From DAOPKN01 sp035391225 (GTDB lineage: Bacteria > Thermotogota > Thermotogae > MWEM01): DNA of 35,915 nucleotides. The stretch lies in contig DAOPKN010000023.1 in NCBI GenBank assembly GCA_035391225.1, positions 1 through 35,915 of the forward strand, written 5' to 3'. Every line of letters begins with the position of its first letter. Position 1 is the first letter of the stretch. A program made the translations under genes and the position numbers. Of this stretch, positions 1 through 8,026 are shown piece by piece. Below the pieces are notes generated by a model that did not search any database, was not told the origin of the DNA, and saw only the letters and a list, made by a program, of their open reading frames with translations.

Positions 1-1188
1 CTGGAGGAAACGTACGCCGAGTTGCTCAAGACCAAGAAGGGCTTGGAACTGGTTTTGTGGGCTGCCAACGAAGGCTACTGGGACTGGGATTACCAGAACG
101 ACACCATTTACTACGACGAGAACTGGTACCGGATCTTGGGGTACTCTTCGTCTGATTTTTCCAGTCCCAGCGAGATTTGGACCAACCTCGTGCATCCCTT
201 GGACCGCGATCGCTCCCTTTCGGATTTACAACGCCACCTGGATGGATTGGAGGAAGTGTACGAGACGGAGTATCGCTTGCGGGCCAAGAATGGTTCGTGG
301 ATCTGGGTACTGGACAAGGGAAAAGTGGTGGAGCGAACACCGGAGGGAGACGCTGCGCGAATCGTGGGGATCCACATCGACATTACCACGCGAAAGGTGA
401 TGGAGGCACAACTGGACCTGGCGCGGGAACGTGCGGAAATTGCGAACCAGTCCAAGAACGAGTTCATTTCCAACATCAACCACGAGTTGCGCACCCCACT
501 CACCATCATCATGGGAATGACGGAAACCTTGCTGGAGGAAGAAGAGAACCCCGGGCCAGAGGTCGCCGATCGCAAGTATTTCCTGGAAACGACCTTCGAG
601 TATTCCAAGCACCTGTTGACGTTGATCAACGATATCATCGAGCTGTCGAAGCTGGATGCGGGGCGCCTGGGTATCGAGTTGACCGACGTGAACTTGCAAC
701 GCTTGCTTCGAACGATTCGCCGGGGAACCCAGCAACTCGCTTCCCAAAAGAACGTGCAATTCCGCTTTTCCCAAGCAAAGGATGTCCCGGAAATCATCGA
801 GGCGGATGAAGCACGGTTAAGCCAGCTTTTGAACAACCTGCTGGGTAACGCCGTGAAATTCACCGACAAGGGTGCCGTGGATTTCCGGGTCAGTGTGTGC
901 AACCAAGAAGATGCCATCACCACGTTACGCTTCGAGGTGCAAGATACGGGAATTGGCATTCCTTCCGAATTCCAGGCCAAGATCTTTGAGCGCTTCTTCC
1001 AAGTGGAACGGGGAAACCACCGCAAGTTTGGCGGAACGGGTTTGGGGTTGGCCATCACGAAGGAATTGGTAGAACGCATGGGAGGATCGATTCGACTGGA
1101 AAGCCAGGAAGGCAAAGGGAGCTGTTTCACCGTGGATATTCCATTTCGTATCCCGGTGTCGGAGGATGAGGAGGGAGAACAACCTTGA
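1..1188 (+). CDS. PAS-domain sensor histidine kinase, N-terminus missing
   Basis: The frame is open to the left edge, so this is the C-terminal part of a longer sensor kinase; the TTG at 22 is only the first possible start inside the window. Counting from that TTG, a PAS_3-type domain covers about residues 8-125 (WDWD near the start, then GSWIWV and GIHIDIT at its end). A short linker leads to the dimerisation/phosphoacceptor domain with the H box NHELRTPL (His154). The ATPase domain follows with an N box (LLGNAVKFT, Asn276), G1 DTGIGI (about 308) and G2 GGTGLGLAI (about 337). All catalytic boxes are intact, so autophosphorylation is expected. No receiver domain follows, and the acidic tail ends at coaX. 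The membrane or sensory portion and any partner regulator lie outside the window. The ligand is unknown. Confidence 0.95.
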   Translation: MEETYAELLKTKKGLELVLWAANEGYWDWDYQNDTIYYDENWYRILGYSSSDFSSPSEIWTNLVHPLDRDRSLSDLQRHLDGLEEVYETEYRLRAKNGSWIWVLDKGKVVERTPEGDAARIVGIHIDITTRKVMEAQLDLARERAEIANQSKNEFISNINHELRTPLTIIMGMTETLLEEEENPGPEVADRKYFLETTFEYSKHLLTLINDIIELSKLDAGRLGIELTDVNLQRLLRTIRRGTQQLASQKNVQFRFSQAKDVPEIIEADEARLSQLLNNLLGNAVKFTDKGAVDFRVSVCNQEDAITTLRFEVQDTGIGIPSEFQAKIFERFFQVERGNHRKFGGTGLGLAITKELVERMGGSIRLESQEGKGSCFTVDIPFRIPVSEDEEGEQP

Positions 1189-1946
1189 AACTCTTGGTAG
1201 ATGTGGGAAACACGCTTTCGGTTTTTGGAGTTTGGGACGGGGAACGGGTGCTGCGCAAGTGGCGGTTGTCCACACCCACGATTGGCACCGAGGACCAACT
1301 CTGGATTTTCGTGGAGGGATTCATGAAAGCCCTGGGGGTTCGCCCCCCGGATATCGATCGGGTTACCGTATCCTCGGTGGTTCCCTCGATGAGTCATCTT
1401 CTCCAGAACCTTTGCACGCGTTACCTGGGATTGGTGCCCATCTTCGTGTTCCCCTCCGAGGAAATCGGGGTAACCTGGGGGGCGGATCATCCCCGGGAAA
1501 TCGGGGCGGATCGCATTTCCAACGTGCTGGGATACATCACCTACCACGCGAGTAGCGGCATCGTGCTGGATTTCGGAACGGCCATCAAGGTGGAAGTCAT
1601 CACGTCCAAGTCCTTCGTGGGAGGCATCATCCTTCCGGGACCAAGCCTCGCGATGCGTGCCCTTTTCTCGGGAACGGCCAAGCTCCCGGAGGTAGACTTG
1701 TTTTTCGAGGACCACGTGATTGGCACCAACACAGGCGACAACATCCGCATCGGCACCGTCAACGCCACCTACTACGCACTCATGGGACTGCTGAAGGAGA
1801 TCCAGGAACAAACCGGGCCCCTTCCGGTGCTGGGAACCGGGGGTTGGTTGGACCTCTTCGAGAAATGCCCCGGGTTGATGGACCGCACTGACCCAGATCT
1901 CACGCTCAAGGGAATCGCCTCTTTCAGCGATCGGCTCAACCGTTGA
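1185..1946 (+). CDS. coaX: Type III pantothenate kinase
   Basis: The product phosphorylates pantothenate with ATP in the first step of coenzyme A synthesis, in the cytoplasm. The 253 residues match the usual CoaX length. The ASKHA signatures are present: DVGNT at residue 6, SSVVP near 64, GADR near 107, and DFGTA near 127, followed by GG and PG in the substrate-binding region. The TTG start overlaps the kinase stop (TTGA) and has a GGAGGG about 9 bases upstream, which supports that start and suggests translational coupling. The last 11 bases overlap the convergent DUF3307 gene. Pairing with a histidine kinase is probably positional only. The family call is firm. Confidence 0.95.
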   Translation: MKLLVDVGNTLSVFGVWDGERVLRKWRLSTPTIGTEDQLWIFVEGFMKALGVRPPDIDRVTVSSVVPSMSHLLQNLCTRYLGLVPIFVFPSEEIGVTWGADHPREIGADRISNVLGYITYHASSGIVLDFGTAIKVEVITSKSFVGGIILPGPSLAMRALFSGTAKLPEVDLFFEDHVIGTNTGDNIRIGTVNATYYALMGLLKEIQEQTGPLPVLGTGGWLDLFEKCPGLMDRTDPDLTLKGIASFSDRLNR

Positions 1947-2751
1947 AAAACCACTTGAAGACAACCGCTCCCAAAACGGCTATTGCCACGCTGGCAAGCG
2001 TTCCGATCAGGTAGTACTCCGCGAAATCTCGGTCGTTCAGTTGCTTGAAACGCGCCAACGACTTTGCACCGATGATGAATGCCATGGCGGAAAACTGGTT
2101 CATGAGCATCAGCACGAAAAGCAAGAAGCGTTCGAGGATACCCACCAGTTTTCCCGTTTGCACTTCCTTGGAAATTTCGGTGGGGGGATGCTCGGCGGGT
2201 TGCACTTTTTGCCGATACCCCGGCACGTTGCGATAGAACCAGTCCAGGAAAAGGGGCATCAAAACGGCACCCCCGAGCGTTGTGGCAATTCCGATCGCCA
2301 GGGCTGCAAGCCCGCGGTCAATGTCCTGGACGTACATCCATTCCCCAGACGCAGTCCCCTGGCCCAAGAAGGTACGCGAGAGGAATTGGAGGACGGAAGG
2401 GGAATGAACCAGGTTCGTGCCGTTGCAGAAAACCCATAGCACCAGAAGGTGCACAGCTTGGTCGATTCCGAAACCCAGCAGTTTTTTTCCAGGGGTAGCC
2501 TTGCGGGTGAACAGGTTTTTCAACAGGTCGACCGCAAGGTGCAACAACGCGATCCATGCCGCGAAAAACAACGCGGAGACCGCACTATATCCAAAAACAA
2601 TCAACAGCACCCCAAGGGTTGCAAAGTGCACCACCCCGTGCGCAACGAAGGCTCCCGCCTTGCCTTCTTCCCTCCGGCTAACCGTTCTCGAGGTTTGAAA
2701 CACGAAATCTCCCAGCATATGCGCCAGTAGCGCCAAGAAAAAAAGTCTCAT
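1936..2751 (-). CDS. DUF3307 family integral membrane protein
   Basis: A 271-residue polytopic membrane protein with about six to seven predicted helices. The N-terminal helix reads LLAHMLGDFVFQ, the hallmark start of DUF3307 proteins. The C-terminal part has ARFKQLNDRDFAEYYLIG followed by a final helix, also typical of this family. It is the second gene of a two-gene unit: its Shine-Dalgarno (AGGAGG) abuts the stop of the SatD-family gene, with 8 bp between the genes. I recall this SatD/DUF3307 pairing from other bacteria. The biochemical function is unknown. The 3' end overlaps coaX by 11 bp tail to tail, so no terminator separates the converging transcripts. Confidence 0.85.
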   Translation of the reverse strand: MRLFFLALLAHMLGDFVFQTSRTVSRREEGKAGAFVAHGVVHFATLGVLLIVFGYSAVSALFFAAWIALLHLAVDLLKNLFTRKATPGKKLLGFGIDQAVHLLVLWVFCNGTNLVHSPSVLQFLSRTFLGQGTASGEWMYVQDIDRGLAALAIGIATTLGGAVLMPLFLDWFYRNVPGYRQKVQPAEHPPTEISKEVQTGKLVGILERFLLFVLMLMNQFSAMAFIIGAKSLARFKQLNDRDFAEYYLIGTLASVAIAVLGAVVFKWFFNG

Positions 2752-2759
2752 TCATCCTC

Positions 2760-3404
2760 CTATGGGTTACTTTTGGATTTTCCCCCTTTTTCGGGTGAAT
2801 CAGCGGACAACAGTTCTTGCAATTGCCCTTCCGCGGTTTGCACAACGTCCCAATGCGCCCGCTGGCAATGCTTTTGCACGTTTTGCAGGCGAATCCCCAT
2901 GGTCTTTGCCGCTTTTCGGTACGTTCCCGCTTCCTCGTAGGCATGCACGGCTTCCCATTGGCGTTCCGTCCACTCCGACTGCAGGGTATCGAGCAGAAGG
3001 AAAATGGTGTTGGCGGAAGCATCGCGGAGCGTGTCCCAGCCGGAAATGCAGGTCTTGCGTTCCGGACTACGTTTCAAGAGATCCAGGTTTTCCCGTGCGC
3101 GGTGAAACGCTTCCCCGTCCATTTCCCAGCTGCTTTCTTTGCCCGAGAAACTTTCCACCTTGCCACGGGCTACCCCGAGGCGCAGGTCGAAGGGGCGCAA
3201 CGAAAACCGCACGGTTCGCAGAAGGCGCGGAAGAGCCAACGAAGAGCCCACGAGTGCCTGGATTTCGTCACCGCGGGAAAAGGCAAAGGGAAGGAGTATC
3301 GTGGCAAACGAAAGCGACCGCAAGACCGCTTCGAACTTGTCCCGCTTGAAACCTCCCTTTCGGGAGTCCACGATATCGGCAGTGACCACGATCGCTTGTT
3401 CCAT
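2760..3404 (-). CDS. SatD-family protein with C-terminal HTH-like segment
   Basis: A 214-residue soluble protein opening with VVTADIVDSRKG, the characteristic start of SatD-family proteins (named from the Streptococcus sat acid-tolerance locus). A middle region with FSRGDEIQALV and LRLGVARG recalls the nucleotidyl-cyclase-like core of this family, but I cannot assign an activity. Residues about 160-195 (WTERQWEAVHAYEEAGTYRKAA, broken here as WTERQW and YRKAAKTMGI) look like a sigma-70 region-4-type helix-turn-helix, so DNA or effector-controlled regulation is possible. The tail is basic and low-complexity. It is the first gene of the unit with DUF3307 and has its own promoter in the divergent gap. 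The start is supported by AAGGAG just upstream. Confidence 0.82.
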   Translation of the reverse strand: MEQAIVVTADIVDSRKGGFKRDKFEAVLRSLSFATILLPFAFSRGDEIQALVGSSLALPRLLRTVRFSLRPFDLRLGVARGKVESFSGKESSWEMDGEAFHRARENLDLLKRSPERKTCISGWDTLRDASANTIFLLLDTLQSEWTERQWEAVHAYEEAGTYRKAAKTMGIRLQNVQKHCQRAHWDVVQTAEGQLQELLSADSPEKGGKSKSNP

Positions 3405-3431
3405 TTTCTACTCCTTTTTGCAACCTGTTCC

Positions 3432-3461
3432 AGTATACCGTATCGCTTGGGATCATTGCAA
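3432..3461 (-). promoter_or_regulatory. Sigma70-type promoter for the satD-like gene
   Basis: On the minus strand TTGCAA (3456-3461) and TATACT (3432-3437) are separated by 18 bp, 28 bp upstream of the SatD-family start. The spacing and hexamers fit a housekeeping promoter. The same TTGCAA-18-TATA arrangement occurs before the barrel gene at 19909. Confidence 0.6.
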
Positions 3462-3488
3462 CCACGAGGGAATTTTCCCCTCCGATTA

Positions 3489-3498
3489 TGGTATATTT
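3489..3498 (+). promoter_or_regulatory. Possible extended -10 promoter for the BMP importer operon
   Basis: ATGGTATATT carries a TGG extension in front of the -10-like TATATT (3492-3497), 40 bp upstream of the binding-protein start. No good -35 is found at 16-18 bp, so strength or an activator requirement is uncertain. Confidence 0.35.
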
Positions 3499-3537
3499 GA
3501 ACATCGTATCTTGAGGTGTTCAGGAGGGATCGGGGAA

Positions 3538-4533
3538 ATGAAAAAGATTCTGATGTTCCTTGTTTTTCTGGGAGGGCTTTCTTCGTTGTTGCTTGCATTT
3601 TCCGTAGGAATAATGATCACCGGTGAGGTTGGCGGAAACCCCATTTACGAGATGATGGTTTCGGGGGCCCAACAGGCTCACGAGAAGTATGCGATCGAGT
3701 TCAAGGTGGTGGAAGCAGGGGTAAACGCCGCTCGCTGGGAACCCACGTTGATTAGCCTTGCAGCCACCAAGCTATACGACCTGGTGATTACCTTCACCGA
3801 GGGCATGCCCTCGAGCGTGGATCGCGTGGCGTCGATGTTCCCCGATCAGAAGTTTGCCCTCCTGGACGGAATTGCGCCAAAGAGGGACAACGTGTTTTCG
3901 CTGTCGTTCGAGGACGATCAGATGGCATACCTTGCGGGGGCTTTTTGCGGACTCGTCACGCTGAGCTCAATGGAAAAGGCCAACCCCCAGAAAATCGTTG
4001 GCATGATCGCGGGAGATTCTTACCCAGCCATGGACAATCGCATCTATCCCGCTTTTGAAAACGGTGCCAAGTCGATCGATCCCCAGATACAGGTTCTTTT
4101 CTCCACCGTGGGAAGCTGGGCAGACCCCAAACGCGGCCAGGACCTTGCAAACACGATGTTTGAAAAGGGGGCAGATATCCTGTTTCCCGTGGCTGGAGGG
4201 TCGGGGTTGGGTGTTCTGGATGAAGCGCTCGACGAGGGCAAGTACATGGTGGGCGTGGATTCCAACACGATTTCGCAGGCAACGGGTACCATCCTGGGCT
4301 GCGCGCTCAAGCGCTCGGATATTGCCATGGAAAAGGTTCTGGAACTGGCTTCGCAGGGAAAGCTTCCCTACGGGGAAAGTTGGACCTGGGGAGCGAAGGA
4401 AGACGTCGTGGGTTTCACTCTGGATGACCCCGAATTCATCCGCCTGGTTCCCGAAAACATCCGCCAGCACTTGCAGCATGTCTTGGATGGCTTGAAGGAT
4501 GGAAGTCTTGATCCCCTCTGTCCCGCTTCGTAG
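3538..4533 (+). CDS. BMP-family (PnrA-like) ABC importer substrate-binding protein
   Basis: The 331-residue periplasmic binding protein captures the ligand for the importer encoded next. ATG 3538 is chosen because AGGAGGG lies 9 bases upstream and the product then begins with a Sec signal peptide (MKKILMFLVFLGG to about residue 20); the frame stays open upstream but that part has no signal-like features. There is no lipobox Cys, so the protein is probably soluble in the periplasm. Family features include GEVGGNPIYEMMVSGAQQA, FALLDGI, DDQMAYLAGAF, VAGGSGLGVLDEA and YMVGVDSN. BMP proteins bind purine nucleosides (PnrA) or riboflavin (RfuA) among others. The FGGY kinase at the operon end suggests a sugar-like or nucleoside-like ligand here. 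Confidence 0.92.
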   Translation: MKKILMFLVFLGGLSSLLLAFSVGIMITGEVGGNPIYEMMVSGAQQAHEKYAIEFKVVEAGVNAARWEPTLISLAATKLYDLVITFTEGMPSSVDRVASMFPDQKFALLDGIAPKRDNVFSLSFEDDQMAYLAGAFCGLVTLSSMEKANPQKIVGMIAGDSYPAMDNRIYPAFENGAKSIDPQIQVLFSTVGSWADPKRGQDLANTMFEKGADILFPVAGGSGLGVLDEALDEGKYMVGVDSNTISQATGTILGCALKRSDIAMEKVLELASQGKLPYGESWTWGAKEDVVGFTLDDPEFIRLVPENIRQHLQHVLDGLKDGSLDPLCPAS

Positions 4534-4543
4534 GTGAGGCCAG

Positions 4544-6124
4544 ATGCAGACGATCCTGGAAATGAAGGGAATTACCAAGTTTTTCCCCGCGAACCAGGTG
4601 CACGCTCTCGACGGTGTGGACCTGCAGGTCAACACCGGGGCCATACATGCTCTCGTCGGGGAAAACGGCGCGGGAAAAACCACCTTGATGCGCATACTGA
4701 ACGGTTGGTTCCCGGCAAATTCCGGAAGCATGGTGTTCAAGGGAGAGAAAGCTTTCTTCCGTTCTCCCGCGGAGGCGTTCGCCCACGGAATCGGAATGGT
4801 GCACCAGCACTTTCGATTGGTGGAAGACTTTAGCGTGGTGCAAAACGTTGTGCTGGGGGTGGAACCCCGGGTGGGGAAACTGTTTGCCTCTCGCCACGTC
4901 CCTCAGAAGTTGCAACAAGTCGCCCAGGAATCACAGATAACCGTTGACTTCCACGCGCGTGTGAAAGACCTTTCCATTGGTGATCGACAAAAAGTCACGC
5001 TTCTGCGCTTGCTGTATCGCGACTCGGATTTCCTGATCCTGGACGAACCCACGTCCGTTTTGACCCCGTTGGAAGCAAAGGGCTTTTTCAACATCCTTCT
5101 CACGCTGCAATCGAAGGGAAAAACCATCGTGTGGGTCTCCCACCACTTGCACGAGGTGAAGCAGTACGCCTCGGAGGTTTCGGTGCTGCGCAAGGGCAAG
5201 ATGGTCTTTTCCGGTTCGCTGTCTTCGGTGTCGGTGGACAAACTCTCGGAGATGATGGTGGGGGAGTCGGTGAAGGAAACCTACCAGCGCGAACCCCCGC
5301 CCAAGCGTTCCGCGCCGGTGCTTTCGGTGTCGCATTTCTCCTTAGACCATTCCGGTCACTACGGGCGTTTCGAGGATGTGTCCCTGGAACTTTTCCCCGG
5401 GGAAATCCAAGGCATCGCCGGGGTTTCGGGCAGCGGTCAGAGTGCGCTTGCCCACTGCATCGCGGGGTTGTTGGAACCTTCTTCTGGAACCCTAAGCTAC
5501 CAGGGAAAGGATATCGTGGGAGAATCCCCCCGGGAATTGCGGGAGCAGAAGCTGGTTTTCGTTCCCGAAGACCGCTTGCACGAGGGTAGTTGCGTGCACG
5601 CCTCGATTTCCGAAAACTGGGTGGTGAGCCGCTACTACCATCCCCCGTTTTCCCGCGAGGGAAGGTTGCAGTTTCCTACCATCCAGGAACAAACGCTCAA
5701 GTGGGTGCGCGATTTCCAGTTGGACGAGTCGGGCTTGAAAGACGTGTTGCACTTCGAGGTAGGCTTTCTGTCGGGGGGAAACATCCAGAAGGTGTTGCTT
5801 TCCCGCGAGTTGTCGCACGATCCCCGGGTGCTGGTTGTGTGTGATCCCACGTGGGGGTTGGACGTGAAAAGTACACGTTTCGTGCGGGAAAAGCTGTTGG
5901 AGCTGCGCCAAAAAGGGTGTGCAATTCTTCTGGTGTCCGCCGACCTGGATGAACTGCTGGAGCTGTCGGACTGGATTGGGGTTTTCTTCAACGGTAGGTT
6001 GGTAGGCAACTTGCAAAATTACCTCTCCTCGGGAGAAGAAAGCCCCGCAAAGCTCCCCGATCGTTTCCTCGTTTCGCGTTACATGACAGGGATCTCGGGC
6101 GCGGGAAAGGAGCAGGCCTCATGA
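4544..6124 (+). CDS. Double-domain ABC ATPase of the BMP-type importer
   Basis: The 526-residue protein carries two fused ATPase domains and energises both permeases. Domain 1 has Walker A GENGAGKTT (about residues 38-46), signature LSIGDRQKV and Walker B FLILDEPTSVL. Domain 2 has a P-loop GVSGSGQS in which the usual Lys is Gln, signature LSGGNIQKV and the divergent Walker B VLVVCDPTWGLDV. The asymmetric second site is normal for sugar/nucleoside-type double ATPases such as RbsA and NupO. It follows the binding-protein gene by 10 bp and overlaps permease 1 by 4 bp (ATGA), so it is translationally coupled. The family is firm; the substrate is unknown. Confidence 0.95.
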   Translation: MQTILEMKGITKFFPANQVHALDGVDLQVNTGAIHALVGENGAGKTTLMRILNGWFPANSGSMVFKGEKAFFRSPAEAFAHGIGMVHQHFRLVEDFSVVQNVVLGVEPRVGKLFASRHVPQKLQQVAQESQITVDFHARVKDLSIGDRQKVTLLRLLYRDSDFLILDEPTSVLTPLEAKGFFNILLTLQSKGKTIVWVSHHLHEVKQYASEVSVLRKGKMVFSGSLSSVSVDKLSEMMVGESVKETYQREPPPKRSAPVLSVSHFSLDHSGHYGRFEDVSLELFPGEIQGIAGVSGSGQSALAHCIAGLLEPSSGTLSYQGKDIVGESPRELREQKLVFVPEDRLHEGSCVHASISENWVVSRYYHPPFSREGRLQFPTIQEQTLKWVRDFQLDESGLKDVLHFEVGFLSGGNIQKVLLSRELSHDPRVLVVCDPTWGLDVKSTRFVREKLLELRQKGCAILLVSADLDELLELSDWIGVFFNGRLVGNLQNYLSSGEESPAKLPDRFLVSRYMTGISGAGKEQAS

Positions 6125-7185
6125 GCCGGACAATCTCTCGAAACCATGGAGCAACCTGGTCAGCGCTTTTCCCTCCCTTGCTTGCCCTTGCCTTTGGTAC
6201 AGTCGTGATCCTTCTGACCTCCCAAATGCCGTTGCAGGCGTTTGCGGCTTTTTTCCTCAAGCCCTTCTCCGCAACCTTTTTCGTGGGAAACTGGTTGGCA
6301 GGGGCCACTCCCCTCATCATCACGGGGCTGGCAGCTTGCGTGGCTTTTACCGCCGGGGCATTCAACCTGGGCTTGGAAGGCCAGGTGTACGGGGGTGCGG
6401 TACTGGCGGGATTCCTGGTGCTTCAAATGTCCCATTTACCCGGGTGGCTTGGGATGTGGTTGGCGCTTCCCGCGGTGTTCATCGCTGGCGGAGCGCTTGC
6501 TGGCCTTTCGGGCTGGATGCGCGTGAAGTGGAAAGTGGATTCGTTGCTCTCTACCTTCTTGATTGGTAACATTCTGGTGTTCGTGTGTGACTTCCTGTTG
6601 GAGGGGCCGATGCTCGATCCTTCTTCCGGGCTTTCCGCCTCGGGATTGATCCCCGACCCTGCCAAATTCTGGCAGCTATCACCTCCCTCCCTGTTGCACG
6701 CCGGGATCTTTCTCAGCATTTTTTTGGCAATCGTGCTGGCATGGATGCTTAAGGGCAGCACCTTCGGCTACGAGATCCGCTTGGTGGGAAAGAACGTGGG
6801 CTTTTCCCGCTACGGGGGAATTCCCGTGAAAAGGGTGTACTTCCTCGCCTTTTTCCTAAGTGGGGGACTTGCCGCGCTTGCCGGCGCAGTGGACGTTCTG
6901 GGCGCGCAAGAAAGGGTGATCCGGGGTTTCTCTTCCGGGTACGGCTGGAACGGCATCGCTGTGGCTTTGATCGCGCGGAACCACCCGCTGCTGGTGATCC
7001 CTGCGGCGCTTTTCTTTGCGTACTTGGAAGCAGGCGCACAAACGGGCGGGTTGTTTGCCGACCTTTCCCCGGAAATCGCCCGGCTGATCCAGTCGGTGGT
7101 GTTCTTCATCGTTTCTGCACAGGCGTTGTCCGATTACTTTAGCCGAAAGCGGGTCTCTGGGAAAAGGGGTGTGCTTCATGGATAG
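6121..7185 (+). CDS. BMP-type ABC importer permease, first subunit
   Basis: A 354-residue inner-membrane permease of the BPD_transp_2 (RbsC/NupP-like) family, with about nine to ten hydrophobic segments. The conserved core GLAACVAFTAGAFNLGLEGQ (about residues 68-87) and the later RLVGKNVGFSRYGGI / GGLAALAGAVDVLG region are typical of the nucleoside-type branch. The larger of two permeases, it pairs with the next gene. ATG 6121 overlaps the ATPase stop and GGAAAGGAG lies just upstream. It ends in a basic cytoplasmic tail (SRKRVSGKRG). Confidence 0.93.
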   Translation: MSRTISRNHGATWSALFPPLLALAFGTVVILLTSQMPLQAFAAFFLKPFSATFFVGNWLAGATPLIITGLAACVAFTAGAFNLGLEGQVYGGAVLAGFLVLQMSHLPGWLGMWLALPAVFIAGGALAGLSGWMRVKWKVDSLLSTFLIGNILVFVCDFLLEGPMLDPSSGLSASGLIPDPAKFWQLSPPSLLHAGIFLSIFLAIVLAWMLKGSTFGYEIRLVGKNVGFSRYGGIPVKRVYFLAFFLSGGLAALAGAVDVLGAQERVIRGFSSGYGWNGIAVALIARNHPLLVIPAALFFAYLEAGAQTGGLFADLSPEIARLIQSVVFFIVSAQALSDYFSRKRVSGKRGVLHG

Positions 7186-8026
7186 CTGGTTGAATCCGCC
7201 ACTCGGGATGACTACTCCCATCTTGCTTGCCGCGCTGGGGGGACTTTTTACCTCGTTGTCAGGGCTTTTGAACATCGGGCTGGAGGGTATGATCCTGCTG
7301 TCCGCTTTTTTCTCGGTGTACGTTTCCAATCTCTTGGCTTCGGTTTTCCTCGGTGCGCTCGCGGGCATGGCAGCCAGCATGGTACTTTCGCTGCTGATGG
7401 TCTGGCTGGTGTTGAAGCTGCGGGCAAACGTGTACGTGGTGGGGTTGGGCGTGAACCTTTTTTCCGCTGGGCTGACGGTTTTCCTCCAGCAAGCCTTCCT
7501 GGGAACACGTGGGGCTGTTTTGTTCCAGCAAACTCCCAAGTTACCCGAGCTCAGCCTTCCGTTGCTGGGTAGCTTCCAGGTGTTCGACGCGCTGGCATAC
7601 GGTTCGGTGGTTCTCTGCTTCTTCTGGGTGTTCCGAACACCCTACGGCTTCCACCTTCGCGCGGTGGGAAAAGATTTACAAACCGCGAAGAGCGTGGGTA
7701 TCCCCTTGCACCGCACCACTTTTTTTGCGTACCTGATCGGTGGGGCATTCTGCGGACTTGCAGGTGCAAGCTTGTCCATCCCGCTACGGACGTTCGTGGG
7801 GGGAATGAGTGGGGGGCGTGGCTGGGTGGCACTGGTAGCGGTGATCCTTTCACGGGGCAACCCGGTTTTCCTGATGTTGGCTGCCTTACTTTTCGGGGCT
7901 GCTTCGGCATTTTCCAACTGGTTGCAGGTTTCCACGGAGCTTTCCTCGAGCCTTCTCATGGCGCTGCCTTTCCTGGTGACACTGGTGGCCATGATCTTCT
8001 TCTCCCGGGAACCGGAAAAAGAATGA
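7178..8026 (+). CDS. BMP-type ABC importer permease, second subunit
   Basis: A 282-residue polytopic membrane protein of the same permease family as the previous gene and of NupQ-like length. It has the paired motif LSGLLNIGLEGMIL near the N-terminus and GKDLQTAKSVGIPLHR in the cytoplasmic coupling region, followed by GGAFCGLAGASLSI. ATG 7178 is preferred over a GTG at 7169 because AAAAGGGG sits 8 bases before it; the start overlaps the previous gene by 8 bp. Its own stop overlaps the kinase start by 4 bp (ATGA). The two permeases form the heterodimeric channel. Confidence 0.92.
   Translation: MDSWLNPPLGMTTPILLAALGGLFTSLSGLLNIGLEGMILLSAFFSVYVSNLLASVFLGALAGMAASMVLSLLMVWLVLKLRANVYVVGLGVNLFSAGLTVFLQQAFLGTRGAVLFQQTPKLPELSLPLLGSFQVFDALAYGSVVLCFFWVFRTPYGFHLRAVGKDLQTAKSVGIPLHRTTFFAYLIGGAFCGLAGASLSIPLRTFVGGMSGGRGWVALVAVILSRGNPVFLMLAALLFGAASAFSNWLQVSTELSSSLLMALPFLVTLVAMIFFSREPEKE

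Noticed and set aside
111..1964. A 617-codon open frame antisense to the kinase and coaX
   Set aside because: It mirrors two genes with complete motifs, has no recognisable domain and no sensible start; GC-rich codon use leaves the antisense frame open.
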